Below are positions 18,275 through 28,000 of a stretch of DNA of 51,856 nucleotides, one piece after another. The DNA is from Acidimicrobiales bacterium (lineage in GTDB: Bacteria > Actinomycetota > Acidimicrobiia > Acidimicrobiales > SZUA-35): the NCBI GenBank assembly GCA_020630065.1, contig JAHDCC010000011.1, forward strand, positions 33,781 through 85,636, given 5' to 3'. The notes beneath the pieces were generated by a model that did not search any database, had not been told where the DNA came from, and saw only the letters and a program-made list of their open reading frames with translations. Made by a program: the position numbers and the translations under genes. The first letter of the stretch is position 1, and every line of letters starts with the position of its first letter.

Positions 18275-20136
18275 CTGAACTACGTCCGTTTGATTTAGGT
18301 GAACTGAATTTGGACACGATTGCGTTTGAACGGCTCGTGGCCGACGCCCGCCAGCAGATCCCGAGGTTCTCCGCCGATTGGACCGACCACAACTTGCATG
18401 ACCCGGGTATGACGGTCATCGACTTGTTGGGGTGGGTGGTCGATCAACAAATCTATCGACTTGGGTTTATCAGCGACCGGCATCTCCAAGCGTTCGCTGC
18501 ACTGCTGGGGCAACGCCCGGTCGGTCCGAAACCGGCTTCGGGTTTGGTGTGGTCGGATCGGGCTGTAGAGGTCCCTCTGCTCCTATCGGCCGGTAAAGCT
18601 CTGTTGCCAAATGTTGCACCCGACGTCGGGTTTGTATTGATGCGCGATGTGCTTCTCAGCGACGCTGAGCAGACTACAACGTCTATTGTTTGTGGCGGCA
18701 GCGAAATCCAGCTCCCGATACGTCGGAGTGGTTTAGCTACCACGATCGCTGCTGGTTCTGATTCGATGGTGGTGCTTACGTTTGATCGTCCGCTTGTCGC
18801 CGATCTGGGTGGCCCGGTATCGGTAGGTTTTGACATATCGGGAGGAGTGGAATCGAACACGTCATCTGCCCCGTGGGGTCCGCTGCGTTTCGACTATCGG
18901 ATAGGCGGCGGCGCATGGGTTGAGGTGCCGGTATTGTTCGACGACACCTCCGCATTGACGTCGACGGGGACCGTAGGCCTCGACATACCTTCAGCCTGTG
19001 GCTCGACTGAACCTTCGACGCTGCGTCTTCGTTTCGACGACGGGTTCTTTCCGCTTGATGTTTCGGTTCGTTCCGTTGCCGTCAACACGTTGCCGGTAAT
19101 TCAGATCAGGGAAGAACCGGAACGAAGTTTGGGGCAGGGGACCGGCCTGGTGAACCAAACCGTTAGTTTCGATCGGGTCGGTCTTGTAGCTGAGCCGGTG
19201 ATCATGATTGATGATCAACAGTGGACGGCCCGCCCAGATTTTTGTACTTCAGGTCCCGACGACACACACTATGTGCTGGGTCCAAATGGGGCAACGTTTG
19301 GCAACGGGGTCAATGGTGCCCGCCCACCTAAAGGTTCGCAGCTAGCTATCGGGCCCACACAACGGACCGCCGGTGTCGCCGGAAATCTTCGCACCGACGT
19401 TTCTTGGACGCTCGACGGCGTCGCCGGCTGGACGGGCCGAAACTGTAGCGGTTTCAGCGGTGGCGCCAACCCGTCGACAGTAGATGATGTGGTGGCGAAA
19501 GCCCGAGGAACCGCCACCGAACGAGACAACCTTTTGTCTAACACCGATGTGGTTGCCGCCGCGCTGTTGTTGCCTGGGTTCGGGGTAGGTCGAGCCGAAG
19601 TTATTCCTAACTACGACCCGGCTGTACCCGACGGTAAGGTTGCTGGCACCCGGGCGTTGATGGTTTTTCCCGAGCGTGCGGTAGGCCACGAAACGCGACC
19701 GGTTCCGTCCCAATATTTGCAGGCGGTCGACGACGCACTTGACTCGGCTCGGGTCTTAGGAGAGCGGCTCGTCGTAGTCGCACCCCAGGTTGTTGTGATC
19801 GATGTTGAGGTGACGGTGACAGTCGAGCCAGGCTACATGTTGGATCGAGTTGAAGCCGAAGTGGAATCCAACCTTCGTCAACGGCTAGCAGTTTTAGATC
19901 AGGGCGGCGGGGTTTCTCCATGGACACTCGGTCGGGTAGTGACGATCGAAGAGTTAAAAACGGTGGCCGCCGAAACAGACGGCGTCATGTTTGTTTCCGA
20001 CTGTGGACTGGCCCGGTCGGGTCAAAAAGTTGGTGGCGAGACTGTCGAGCTGAAACGGCACGGTTTGGCTGTCGCCGGCGACGTTCAGGTGACCGCCACC
20101 GTTGTGGTTGCGGGGCAAGGAGGGAAACGGTTGTGA
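18271..20136 (+). CDS. Second baseplate J-type wedge protein
   Basis: 621 aa, ATGA overlap with the giant wedge gene. The N-terminus (FERLVADARQQIPRFSADWTDHNLHDPGMTVIDLLGWVVDQQIYRLGFISDRHL) is the standard start of eCIS baseplate assembly J proteins. A TFGNGVNGARPPKGSQL segment matches the FGDGxxGxxPP signature of the family, followed by RTAGVAGNLRTDVSW. The C-terminal ~200 residues contain repeated VEVTVTVEPGY-type strands. It probably pairs with the 1704-aa protein to form the wedge heterodimer (gp6/gp7-like). Confidence 0.9.
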   Translation: MTELRPFDLGELNLDTIAFERLVADARQQIPRFSADWTDHNLHDPGMTVIDLLGWVVDQQIYRLGFISDRHLQAFAALLGQRPVGPKPASGLVWSDRAVEVPLLLSAGKALLPNVAPDVGFVLMRDVLLSDAEQTTTSIVCGGSEIQLPIRRSGLATTIAAGSDSMVVLTFDRPLVADLGGPVSVGFDISGGVESNTSSAPWGPLRFDYRIGGGAWVEVPVLFDDTSALTSTGTVGLDIPSACGSTEPSTLRLRFDDGFFPLDVSVRSVAVNTLPVIQIREEPERSLGQGTGLVNQTVSFDRVGLVAEPVIMIDDQQWTARPDFCTSGPDDTHYVLGPNGATFGNGVNGARPPKGSQLAIGPTQRTAGVAGNLRTDVSWTLDGVAGWTGRNCSGFSGGANPSTVDDVVAKARGTATERDNLLSNTDVVAAALLLPGFGVGRAEVIPNYDPAVPDGKVAGTRALMVFPERAVGHETRPVPSQYLQAVDDALDSARVLGERLVVVAPQVVVIDVEVTVTVEPGYMLDRVEAEVESNLRQRLAVLDQGGGVSPWTLGRVVTIEELKTVAAETDGVMFVSDCGLARSGQKVGGETVELKRHGLAVAGDVQVTATVVVAGQGGKRL

Positions 20137-22373
20137 ACTGTTCTGAAGATGAAGCTTTTAGGTTTACCACCGTGGCCCAATGGCAGGCGGGCGCACACGA
20201 TGTTACGTTCACCGATTCCGGCTCGCAGGTTCGACCCCACCGTTGTCTAGAGTTGGTCGACACCACCCCGATCGCCGAGGGCGACAACTGCGGGTTGCTG
20301 GCTGCGGTCGACGTTTGTGGCCGTCTAAACGTGATGTCGTCGACGTCGCGGGCTTGGTACCGTTTCTACGAGGTCGGGATAGGCGAGTTGGGGCGACTCG
20401 ACGGCGGGGGAACCAGCCCGGTCGTGGACATGGTTTTAGGTCGCGACGTCATTTGGTTAGGTACCGATTACGGTCTTGAACGCCACGACGCCCACACGTT
20501 CGGGTTTTTGGGGTTGGTGGAATCGCCTTCGGGTGACGCTATCGGTGCAATCACCTCCGACTACCGGGATGGTCTTTGGCTGGTGACCGCAAACAAACAT
20601 CAAACGCCTTGTGTAACGCTGCGTCGTATCGACCGGTGGGGGCGAGAGTGTGTCGAGCCGATTGTTCTCACCCATGACGTTCCGGCTTCGGTTTCGGTAG
20701 TGGCGACCGCTGAAGGGTCTTCGGTTGTCGTTCTTCTCACCTGCGAGTCTGGCACGGCTTCGCTTCTACACGTCGAGGTTGATGACGGCTGCGAAACGAC
20801 CGAACTCCCAGTGAGGTTCGCCGGTATTCCCGTTGGGTTAGCCGCCGACGGTGATCGAGGATTTGTTTCCCTCAGTTACGTTCCCGCGGTCGAAGGTTTG
20901 GTAGTCCTCGACAGCTTCGACATCGACGGTTTACTTACGGGGCGTGAATATTTGGAAGTGCCAGCCGCGTTAGGGGCCGTCGTCGACGTGGCTCCAGGGC
21001 CTACCCCGACCGTGGTCGGTTCTTCCGGGTTGGCTGCGGTAGTTGAATGCGAACGGGCCAGGCCAGCAACGTTCACCTACATTACGCCGACGCTGACCAG
21101 GTCGGTGGCTGGTAAAGGCTGGAACCGGGCCGAGTTAACTGCGTTGATTCCTGTTGGGGCGACGATCGAAATCGACTGGGTATCTTCCGATGACGCTACG
21201 CTCGCCGCCAACATCGACGAGGTGTTTGATGCCCCCGGTTCGTCCCCGCTTAGTCGACTTATAACGTTGCAGTCGTTGGGTCCCGACGGTGTCGACTGGC
21301 CAGACGACAGTGAACGAACGATTAGATGTTCGGGTTCGCCGTCGTCGGACGACAACCCAGTGCTGCTACCGGTCCAGCTCGACGAAGCCGACGGCCAGTT
21401 TTTGTGGATGCGGCTCCGAATCATGGTGCCGGTCGGCAGAAACGTTCCTTCGTTGAAGTCGCTGCAAATACTTCACGGCAACGATTCCTACATCGATTTC
21501 TTGCCAGCCATTTACCGTGACGGCGGCAGCGGCGAAGCCGACATGCGGCAGGTGTTAGCTCCGTTCGAAGTTGTGTTTGATCAGCTAGACGCCGCAATAG
21601 CAGCATTGCCGACCAGGATCGACCCGGCGACGGCCCCCGACGACTGGACCGACTATTTGTTGAGTTGGCTCGGGTTTCCCCGGTTGGGTGATCTCGACCC
21701 GGTTAAACGCCGCTCACTTTTAGGGGCTGCGCCGGAACTGTTACAACGGCGCGGGACGGTAGGTGCGCTCAGAACTCTGCTCGATATTTTGACTGATGGT
21801 CGGGCCGATGTCGAAGACGGAGGTGCTGCACCAGCCGGATGGGTGTTGCCTGCGTTGGGTCCCGATTGTGAACCGCTCGACGGTGGATCGGTGCCCGCCA
21901 GGTTGGGTAGCGGCACCGTGTTGCGCGCTCAACAGCCTGCACCGTTCCGGCCGGGGGTAGCGACGTTGGGTCGGGCGCCGCTAGGTCCGGTTTGTGCCGA
22001 CCCGGGGCTTGTGCTTAGCCAAACGGCTGGCCGGGTGTCGATAACCCTCGACGTGTCGGCGGGCGACGCCGCAACCCTGGCCCCGATTATTGATCGGCTG
22101 TTGGCGGTGTTTGTCCCCGCCCATTGTCGAGTGTCGGTCAATTACACCGAAACTGACCCGGCCACTAGGTCGGCGACCCTCGACACCGATTTGCGGTTGG
22201 CTGACGACTCACCTGGCAGCGGCGACGATGACGCTTCTCGTCTGTCGTGGAGTGGTCACTGGCGTTTGGGTGGAACAACCCGAGCTGGAACATGGCAGCT
22301 ACCTGACCCAGATGAGGTCCCCGCCGTATTGGATCGGCCGGGCCCCGGCGATCAACGGAACTATCTGAGCTGA
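20133..22373 (+). CDS. Tail protein I-like baseplate protein with N-terminal propeller
   Basis: 746 aa from GTG 20133. This start overlaps the previous stop (GTGA) and has AAGGAGGG at 20117-20124; a longer in-frame opening from 19920 is rejected. Residues ~45-310 have repeating blade-like strands (VIWLGTDYGLERHDAHT, DGLWLVTANKHQTPCVTLRRID). Residues ~455-620 (YIDFLPAIYRDGGSGEADMRQVLAPFEVVFDQLDAAIAAL ... WLGFPRLGDLD, RRGTVGALRTLLDI) match the phage tail protein I/Afp12-like domain. The tail-I domain completes the wedge and the propeller probably faces outward, possibly as an attachment surface. Confidence 0.88.
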   Translation: MNCSEDEAFRFTTVAQWQAGAHDVTFTDSGSQVRPHRCLELVDTTPIAEGDNCGLLAAVDVCGRLNVMSSTSRAWYRFYEVGIGELGRLDGGGTSPVVDMVLGRDVIWLGTDYGLERHDAHTFGFLGLVESPSGDAIGAITSDYRDGLWLVTANKHQTPCVTLRRIDRWGRECVEPIVLTHDVPASVSVVATAEGSSVVVLLTCESGTASLLHVEVDDGCETTELPVRFAGIPVGLAADGDRGFVSLSYVPAVEGLVVLDSFDIDGLLTGREYLEVPAALGAVVDVAPGPTPTVVGSSGLAAVVECERARPATFTYITPTLTRSVAGKGWNRAELTALIPVGATIEIDWVSSDDATLAANIDEVFDAPGSSPLSRLITLQSLGPDGVDWPDDSERTIRCSGSPSSDDNPVLLPVQLDEADGQFLWMRLRIMVPVGRNVPSLKSLQILHGNDSYIDFLPAIYRDGGSGEADMRQVLAPFEVVFDQLDAAIAALPTRIDPATAPDDWTDYLLSWLGFPRLGDLDPVKRRSLLGAAPELLQRRGTVGALRTLLDILTDGRADVEDGGAAPAGWVLPALGPDCEPLDGGSVPARLGSGTVLRAQQPAPFRPGVATLGRAPLGPVCADPGLVLSQTAGRVSITLDVSAGDAATLAPIIDRLLAVFVPAHCRVSVNYTETDPATRSATLDTDLRLADDSPGSGDDDASRLSWSGHWRLGGTTRAGTWQLPDPDEVPAVLDRPGPGDQRNYLS

Positions 22374-22424
22374 TGGAAAACGAAACACCTTTACGAACGG
22401 AACTGAGAAACCAAGGAGTACACG

Positions 22425-23909
22425 ATGTTTAAGAAACCTGTAGAGAAACCACAAGCCTGGTCACGGCGACCTCAGTTCGAACCCCGGCAACTGTTGACCG
22501 CCGACCAGCTGAACGCCATGAACTCAGACGAGCTGAACCGGCAACGTTTAACCAACAAAGCTTTGCACGGGTTTGGTGTGGTTTACGGATTCGGGGTAAC
22601 CGCCGATGCGGCCGGCAACGTCAAAATGGTTGACGGTTGTGTCGAGGTGTCGGCTGGGTTGGGTTTCGACCGGCACGGTCGAATGCTGTATTGGCCGGGA
22701 GGCCCGATCGGGGTGGACGATACGGTCACCCCAGACCCAGAACATGAAGGCCGGTACACGCTTCGGGTGCATTACGCCGAACGTCAGCATCCGCCAAAAA
22801 TGTATGATCCTTGTGGCAAGGATCAGCCCACCTGGCTCGACCAGGGAGTCGTTTTTTCGTTGACGCCTGGTTGGGATGCCGTAGACAGGGACTGCCCAAC
22901 ACATCCTCACTCTGACTGTATTTCGCATGAGGACTATCTGTGTCAACGGACCGGAGCTATTTCAGGATCGGAGCAGATCTATCTTCCACCAGCCGACGAC
23001 GTACAAACCATTTCTGACGAGCCGGGTTTGTTGATGAAGGCTTCATCGTCTGACTGGTGTTTCGACCCCGACGTTGACGTGTCCATTCCGTTGATGGCGT
23101 TGGATGTGTGCGACCGGACGAAACAGTCGGATTCGGACTATGACCCTGAATGCGACCCGGTTTGGGGTTTCTGCGATACCCGCCCCGAGATATGCAATGT
23201 TCGACCGTATGTGTACCGGTCGCCGTTGCTGTATGAGCTGTTGAACTGTTGCGATGTCGAACAGGCCCGCATTAACTCAGTGTCGTGGAATCATTGGACG
23301 ACAGATTGGTCGACGGCTGTTCCGTGGGATGACTTCGCTGACCGGGTTCATAGCCGGGAAGATGTTGATTCGGGTTTCAGTGTCCAGTTCACGAAACCGG
23401 TCAAGATCGACACGATTCATCCGAGCAGCATCTTTGTCAACATCGTGTACCAGGAGTCGAGAACCGACTATTGGATGCGGCAAGAAATTCCGATGGCCGA
23501 GCTGCGAGTTCACGAAGTGTTTGAAGGCCATGGCAGTGTTGTGCAACTGATTCCCGATCACGATTGGATCGAAGCTGAAGTCACCGGTAGACAGTCGACG
23601 TTAAAGCATGGGTTCCGGTTTGAGTTGACGGTACGCGGGCAGCTGCTTCGTGACGAATGTGGCCATATGGTTGACGCCCGCCCGGTCGACGTCGACCCGC
23701 ACACGAAATGTCAGGACCGTCCGGGAGGTGATTTCTTGTCGGTGTTCCAGGTAGCTGCACAGGACCACCATCACGACTACTACGAACCTGATCCCTCAAC
23801 GTATGTGCCCGAAAGCGAATCCGAAACGGTGACGCCGTCTGACGGCGACGCTCCGTCCACTTCCTCTGAGGCGTCAGTGAAACCAGACGAATCTGACAAG
23901 ACCAAATAA
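22425..23909 (+). CDS. eCIS accessory protein with LTAxxL / GVVxGxGV motif (494 aa)
   Basis: 494 aa with AAGGAG before ATG 22425. Residues ~15-65 contain FEPRQLLTADQLNAMNSDELNRQRLTNKALHGFGVVYGFGV, a motif I recall from large uncharacterised proteins in CIS loci. The middle has many Cys (DPCGKDQPTW, WCFDPDVD, ECDPVWGFCDTRPEICN), suggesting metal binding or disulfides. A beta-rich section (~330-440) and an acidic Ser/Thr tail follow. It shares the motif with the next gene (VTAEDL...GCGVMAGLGL), so the two look like distant paralogues. Fibre, cap or baseplate-extension roles are all possible; none is shown by sequence. Confidence 0.8.
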   Translation: MFKKPVEKPQAWSRRPQFEPRQLLTADQLNAMNSDELNRQRLTNKALHGFGVVYGFGVTADAAGNVKMVDGCVEVSAGLGFDRHGRMLYWPGGPIGVDDTVTPDPEHEGRYTLRVHYAERQHPPKMYDPCGKDQPTWLDQGVVFSLTPGWDAVDRDCPTHPHSDCISHEDYLCQRTGAISGSEQIYLPPADDVQTISDEPGLLMKASSSDWCFDPDVDVSIPLMALDVCDRTKQSDSDYDPECDPVWGFCDTRPEICNVRPYVYRSPLLYELLNCCDVEQARINSVSWNHWTTDWSTAVPWDDFADRVHSREDVDSGFSVQFTKPVKIDTIHPSSIFVNIVYQESRTDYWMRQEIPMAELRVHEVFEGHGSVVQLIPDHDWIEAEVTGRQSTLKHGFRFELTVRGQLLRDECGHMVDARPVDVDPHTKCQDRPGGDFLSVFQVAAQDHHHDYYEPDPSTYVPESESETVTPSDGDAPSTSSEASVKPDESDKTK

Positions 23910-23965
23910 ATCTGTCCCACCTAATCGTACGACCACGAAAAACCAAGAACGAGAGCGAGAGATCC

Positions 23966-24859
23966 ATGAGTTCGACTAAAACCAAAACCGACTACAACTT
24001 GCCCGAAAAGCTTCAGGCTACGACGTTAGAGAGCGTGAAATTTATTGACGGGATGGTGGTGACGGCCGAAGATTTGCAGGCCGCCACCGACTATCCGACG
24101 TCGATGCTCCAAACCGTGATGCGCACCTATTTTGGGTGTGGGGTTATGGCCGGTTTGGGTCTCAAACCTGACGATAAGGAAGGCACCCGGGACACCTTTG
24201 AGCTTTGTGTTGAGGCGGGGATGGCCGTCGACGCTCACGGTTTCCCGCTTGAGTTGTGTCGACCGATCAAGTTGAACCTAACACCTGATCCGTGTATCCC
24301 TGAGTCCGAAGCCCCGACCGAGGTTTGCATTTTGGTGCGGAGGGTGACGTCGGATGAGGCTCCGCGTGACGCAGCCGAGTGTAAGACCACCGAACCACAG
24401 TTTGAGTGTTCTCGTACCCGGAACCATATTTTGGTTAAAGCGTTCGCGGTTGAAGATTTGCCGCAGCGCGGGCTGTGTGAGATTCCTCCGACGCCTGAAC
24501 CGGTTGAGGGCAAACCTCCAGCGGTCGAGCCTACCCCGGAGGCGTCGACTACCGATTCGGTGTTGGCCGAGTTGTGTGATTGTTTAACGAAACGGTTGAC
24601 GCCTGACGCGGCGGCTGAGTCGTGGGTGATGTTGGGTTGTGTGAAGTTGAAACCGGAAGGGATCGAGTCGGTTGATTTGTCTCGCCGCCAGTTTGTGCGT
24701 CCGACGCAGTGTGTTTGTGATGTGACGAAGAAGTTGGCTGAGTTCGGGGCCCGGATGGAACAGATGGAACGCACGTTGATGCCGCCGTCTACGCCTCCGG
24801 CTACCCCGGCTGCTGCTCCGGCTACCTCGACGCCGCCTCCGGTTGAACCAGCCGAGTAG
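23966..24859 (+). CDS. eCIS accessory protein with LTAxDL / GVMxGLGL motif (297 aa), parental copy
   Basis: 297 aa from ATG 23966, the only copy with a proper start (MSSTKTKTDYNLPEKLQ). Residues ~25-65 (VKFIDGMVVTAEDLQAATDYPTSMLQTVMRTYFGCGVMAGLGL) match the motif of the preceding 494-aa protein. A beta-rich middle with conserved Cys (LCRPIKLNLTPDPCIPES, CDCLTKRL, CVCDVTKKL) and a Pro/Ala tail follow. Residues 12-297 recur identically at 29652-30512 because the gene lies in the 1056-bp direct repeat. The gene directly precedes cargo-like genes in both places, which suggests a cargo-adaptor or cap role linked to the adjacent leader. That link is an inference. Confidence 0.8.
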   Translation: MSSTKTKTDYNLPEKLQATTLESVKFIDGMVVTAEDLQAATDYPTSMLQTVMRTYFGCGVMAGLGLKPDDKEGTRDTFELCVEAGMAVDAHGFPLELCRPIKLNLTPDPCIPESEAPTEVCILVRRVTSDEAPRDAAECKTTEPQFECSRTRNHILVKAFAVEDLPQRGLCEIPPTPEPVEGKPPAVEPTPEASTTDSVLAELCDCLTKRLTPDAAAESWVMLGCVKLKPEGIESVDLSRRQFVRPTQCVCDVTKKLAEFGARMEQMERTLMPPSTPPATPAAAPATSTPPPVEPAE

Positions 24860-25051
24860 CGGTCCGTTGTTGGTCGGGTTGTTGTAGATAATTCCTGTGG
24901 CCGAGTCTGCTGTTGCGACGAAGACTTCTTCGGATAAGGCGCCCGCGGCGCCGCAACCGGCCGCGCCTGAGAAGGTGCGTGCGGGTGGTCCGACGATGCA
25001 GGGCATGTCGCCACAGGAAATGCAGCAACGTTTCGGCAACGCCGGTACGGC
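23996..25051. repeat. 1056-bp direct repeat, copy 1
   Basis: Matches 29649-30704 base for base as far as I can compare, with a constant offset of 5653; all three forward frames and antisense frames translate identically. The copy begins 30 bases into the 297-aa gene and ends in codon 52 of the 1206-aa cargo gene. The flanks on both sides are unrelated between copies. No terminal inverted repeats or transposase gene are visible, so it is a duplication rather than an insertion sequence. Confidence 0.95.
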
Positions 25052-28000
25052 CCAGGCGATAGCGGAGCAGGAAGTTGTGTTGTCGCCGTTTGAAGCGATA
25101 GCTCCAGCACGCGAAGGGGTAGCTGATCGAGCCCGAACATCGAAGCGTCATCCCGAAGCCTCAGTCCCTGTGGATGCGGCTCAAGACGCTGCGATAGAGG
25201 CTCCGGTCGAGCAGAAACGTGGAGCTGCTTCCAAGACGGTGACCGAGATCGATAAGGTCGAGACGAAAGAGATCAAACGGTCTGCTGGCGACGGCTTCGA
25301 GGCTGAGTTACGTGCGGCGCTCTTGGCTGCTGTTCCGATCCCCGAGAATGAAGATGAGGCAAAGGCGACCATAGAGAAGGGTGGCTCGGATGCTTCGGCA
25401 ACGCTGCGGGGTGGTGTTGATTCCGAAGGGAACAAGACCGGTCCGCTAGCTGACGCAACGGCCGAGGCCGCTCCGCTTGAAGAGGCAACGTCTGTCGAAG
25501 CTGAGGCTAAACCCGAAGATCAAGACGCTCCGGAAGAAGTAGAGCTGGCAACCGAAAATGTTGGTGACGCTCCGGCCCCGGTAGCTTCCGATTCTGTTGT
25601 TCCCCCTCCGATTTCGGATTCAAAACTCGACTATTCGGATCACTCAGCCAGCACTGATCAAGTGATGGCCGAGAACGAAATAACCGATGAGCAACTAGCG
25701 AAAGGTAACGAACCGGAGTTTAACGAAACACTCGGGACTAAGGAAGAAGCGGCCAACCGTGCCCAGTCGGGTGCTGAGGCATTCCGAGAATCGGAGGCGG
25801 GCACAAGAGAATCGGCTGGTAGCAAGGCGAGCAAAACGATGGCTGGAGGTCTGACTGGTTTTCACTCTTCTCGTACCAACGAGATCGGTGATGTCGTCGA
25901 TACTCAAGATTCGACCAAGTCGGAAGATGAGCGTGAGCGGCGTCGTATTACCAACAAAATCGTCAAGGTCAAAGACGACACGCAGGAAGATGTTGAGAAG
26001 ATTCTCGACAAGATGGAAGATCAAGCCTCGACCAGGTTTGAGATAGGTCTGGCCGACGCAGAAAAAGCCTACGAAAAGAGCTTTGACGATAACCTCGGCG
26101 GCGTCAACTTCTTCGGTGCGTTCCGTATAGGTGAGGACACTGACCGGGCGTTTAGGAAAGGCCGGGAAGCTTACGAAGCCAAGGTTGATACCGCCATAAC
26201 CGCCGTAGTGCGCATTGTCAATGCTGCACTTAAGCGGGCTGAGAGGCGGGTTGCTAAGGGTAAAAAGGAGGTCGACGATTTTGTTGAAGGCCTCGATGAA
26301 AGTGTCAAACAATTCGGGGTTGAGGCGCAAGATTCGGTTGCGGCCGATTTCGATGAAATGGAATCGTCGATCGAGTCCCGCAAGTCGGGGCTTATCGAAA
26401 CGTTAGTTGCCCAGTATCAGGCGTCGCAGGAACGAGTAGCGGCAATGGAGGAGCGGCTCAGGCTCGAAAATATGAGCATCTGGGACCGTATTTATGAACA
26501 GACTGTTGGGTTAGCGAAGAAGATCCTCGAGTTCAAAGACTTGCTGCTCAGCATTCTGGGTGAGGCCGGTGAGGTCGTAAAGGCGATTATCGCCGATCCG
26601 ATAGCGTTCTTGAAAAATCTGATCGCCGGTATTGTCGGCGGGCTAAACCTCTTCAAAGACAACATCGTTGAGCACCTTAAGGGTGGCTTGATGGGCTGGC
26701 TGGTCGGCTCGTTGCAATCAGCGGGTCTCGAATTACCGACCTCGTTCGATCTGAAAGGTATCTTCCAGCTGATCTTCGGCATCCTTGGGGTCACCTACGG
26801 AATCATCCGCGAAAAAGCGGTGAAACTTCTAGGCGAAAAGGTCGTTGGCCGGTTGGAACAGACCGCCGAGATATTCATCGTGTTAGCGACTGAAGGTCCG
26901 GCCGGCGTTTGGCAGATGTTTGTTGAACAGATGGGTGATGTCAAAGAAATGATCATGGGCGAGATCCGCGGCTTTGTGATCGAGAAGATCATCATCGCCG
27001 GTATCACCTGGTTGATCAGTTTGATGAACCCGGCCTCCGCATTCTTCAAAGCGGTTAAGGCGATCTATGACATCGTCATGTTCTTCATCGAACGGGGTCA
27101 GCAGATCATGGCACTCGTCAACACGATTATTGGGGCTATCGGCGAGATCGTAGCTGGCAACGTTGAGGGCATGTCAAAGGCGGTCGAGAACGTGTTGGCT
27201 CGCCTGTTGCCGGTGGCGATCAGTTTCTTGGCGTCGCTGCTTGGGTTGGGTGGCATTACCGACAAGATTCGTGAAATTGTCGAGAAGATCCGTGACAAGG
27301 TCGACGCTGTGGTCGATTGGATTATCGCCAAAGCGGTCAAACTAGCCCAAAAGATCGGTGACCTGCTACCGGGCGGCAAGGAACGCAAAGCCAAACGCGA
27401 AGCTGAAGCGGCGAAAGACGAAGAACCAGACTACGACGACCCTGAAAAAGAAGCCAAAGTTGCGGCCGCGTTGGCGGCGATTGATGAGGAGGTGGAACGG
27501 CTCGGCCCAGTTATTGGGTTCAAAGAAGCGCAGCAAATCAAGGACCGAGTCAAGGCCGAGCATTCTGTCTTGACGGACCTTGTCCTGTCGTTAGAAAATG
27601 GTACTTGGGTATTCCGATACGTGGCCAGCCCGGGCAAGGATAAGTCTGTTCGTAGTGGGCTCTGGACGATCGAGGTTTATGCCAACCGGGCAGAGCTGAA
27701 TATCGAGGAAGTAGAAGAATACCTTGGTGCCCGCATTGAATCTCGGGACGGAGGTCAATGGTTCTACAATCCTGAGTCGCTAGATTTTGTGCACGAAAGG
27801 GGTACAATCCCGGCTCAAATGTTTGAGTCAGAGTTCGTGATCGGCGAGACGGTTTCTGAGGAAGGGCCTAACGGCGAGCATGAGATCCAGGTCAGTCCAC
27901 AAGCCACTGGTGTGTTTGATGACCCCGACTACCAGAACGCAGAAAATAAGGCAGTGCGGGCTGAGGCTCTGAAAAGAAAAATGGAAAACAAACAAGGCTT

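Noticed and set aside
19920-20132. Longer start for the tail-protein-I gene
   Set aside because: The extension is Arg/Cys-rich and lies inside the baseplate-J gene; GTG 20133 has a good ribosome-binding site and a coupled overlap.
24235-25140. 301-codon antisense frame across the repeat
   Set aside because: Shadow of the genes on the plus strand; low-complexity Ser/Thr/Arg composition and no homology signals.
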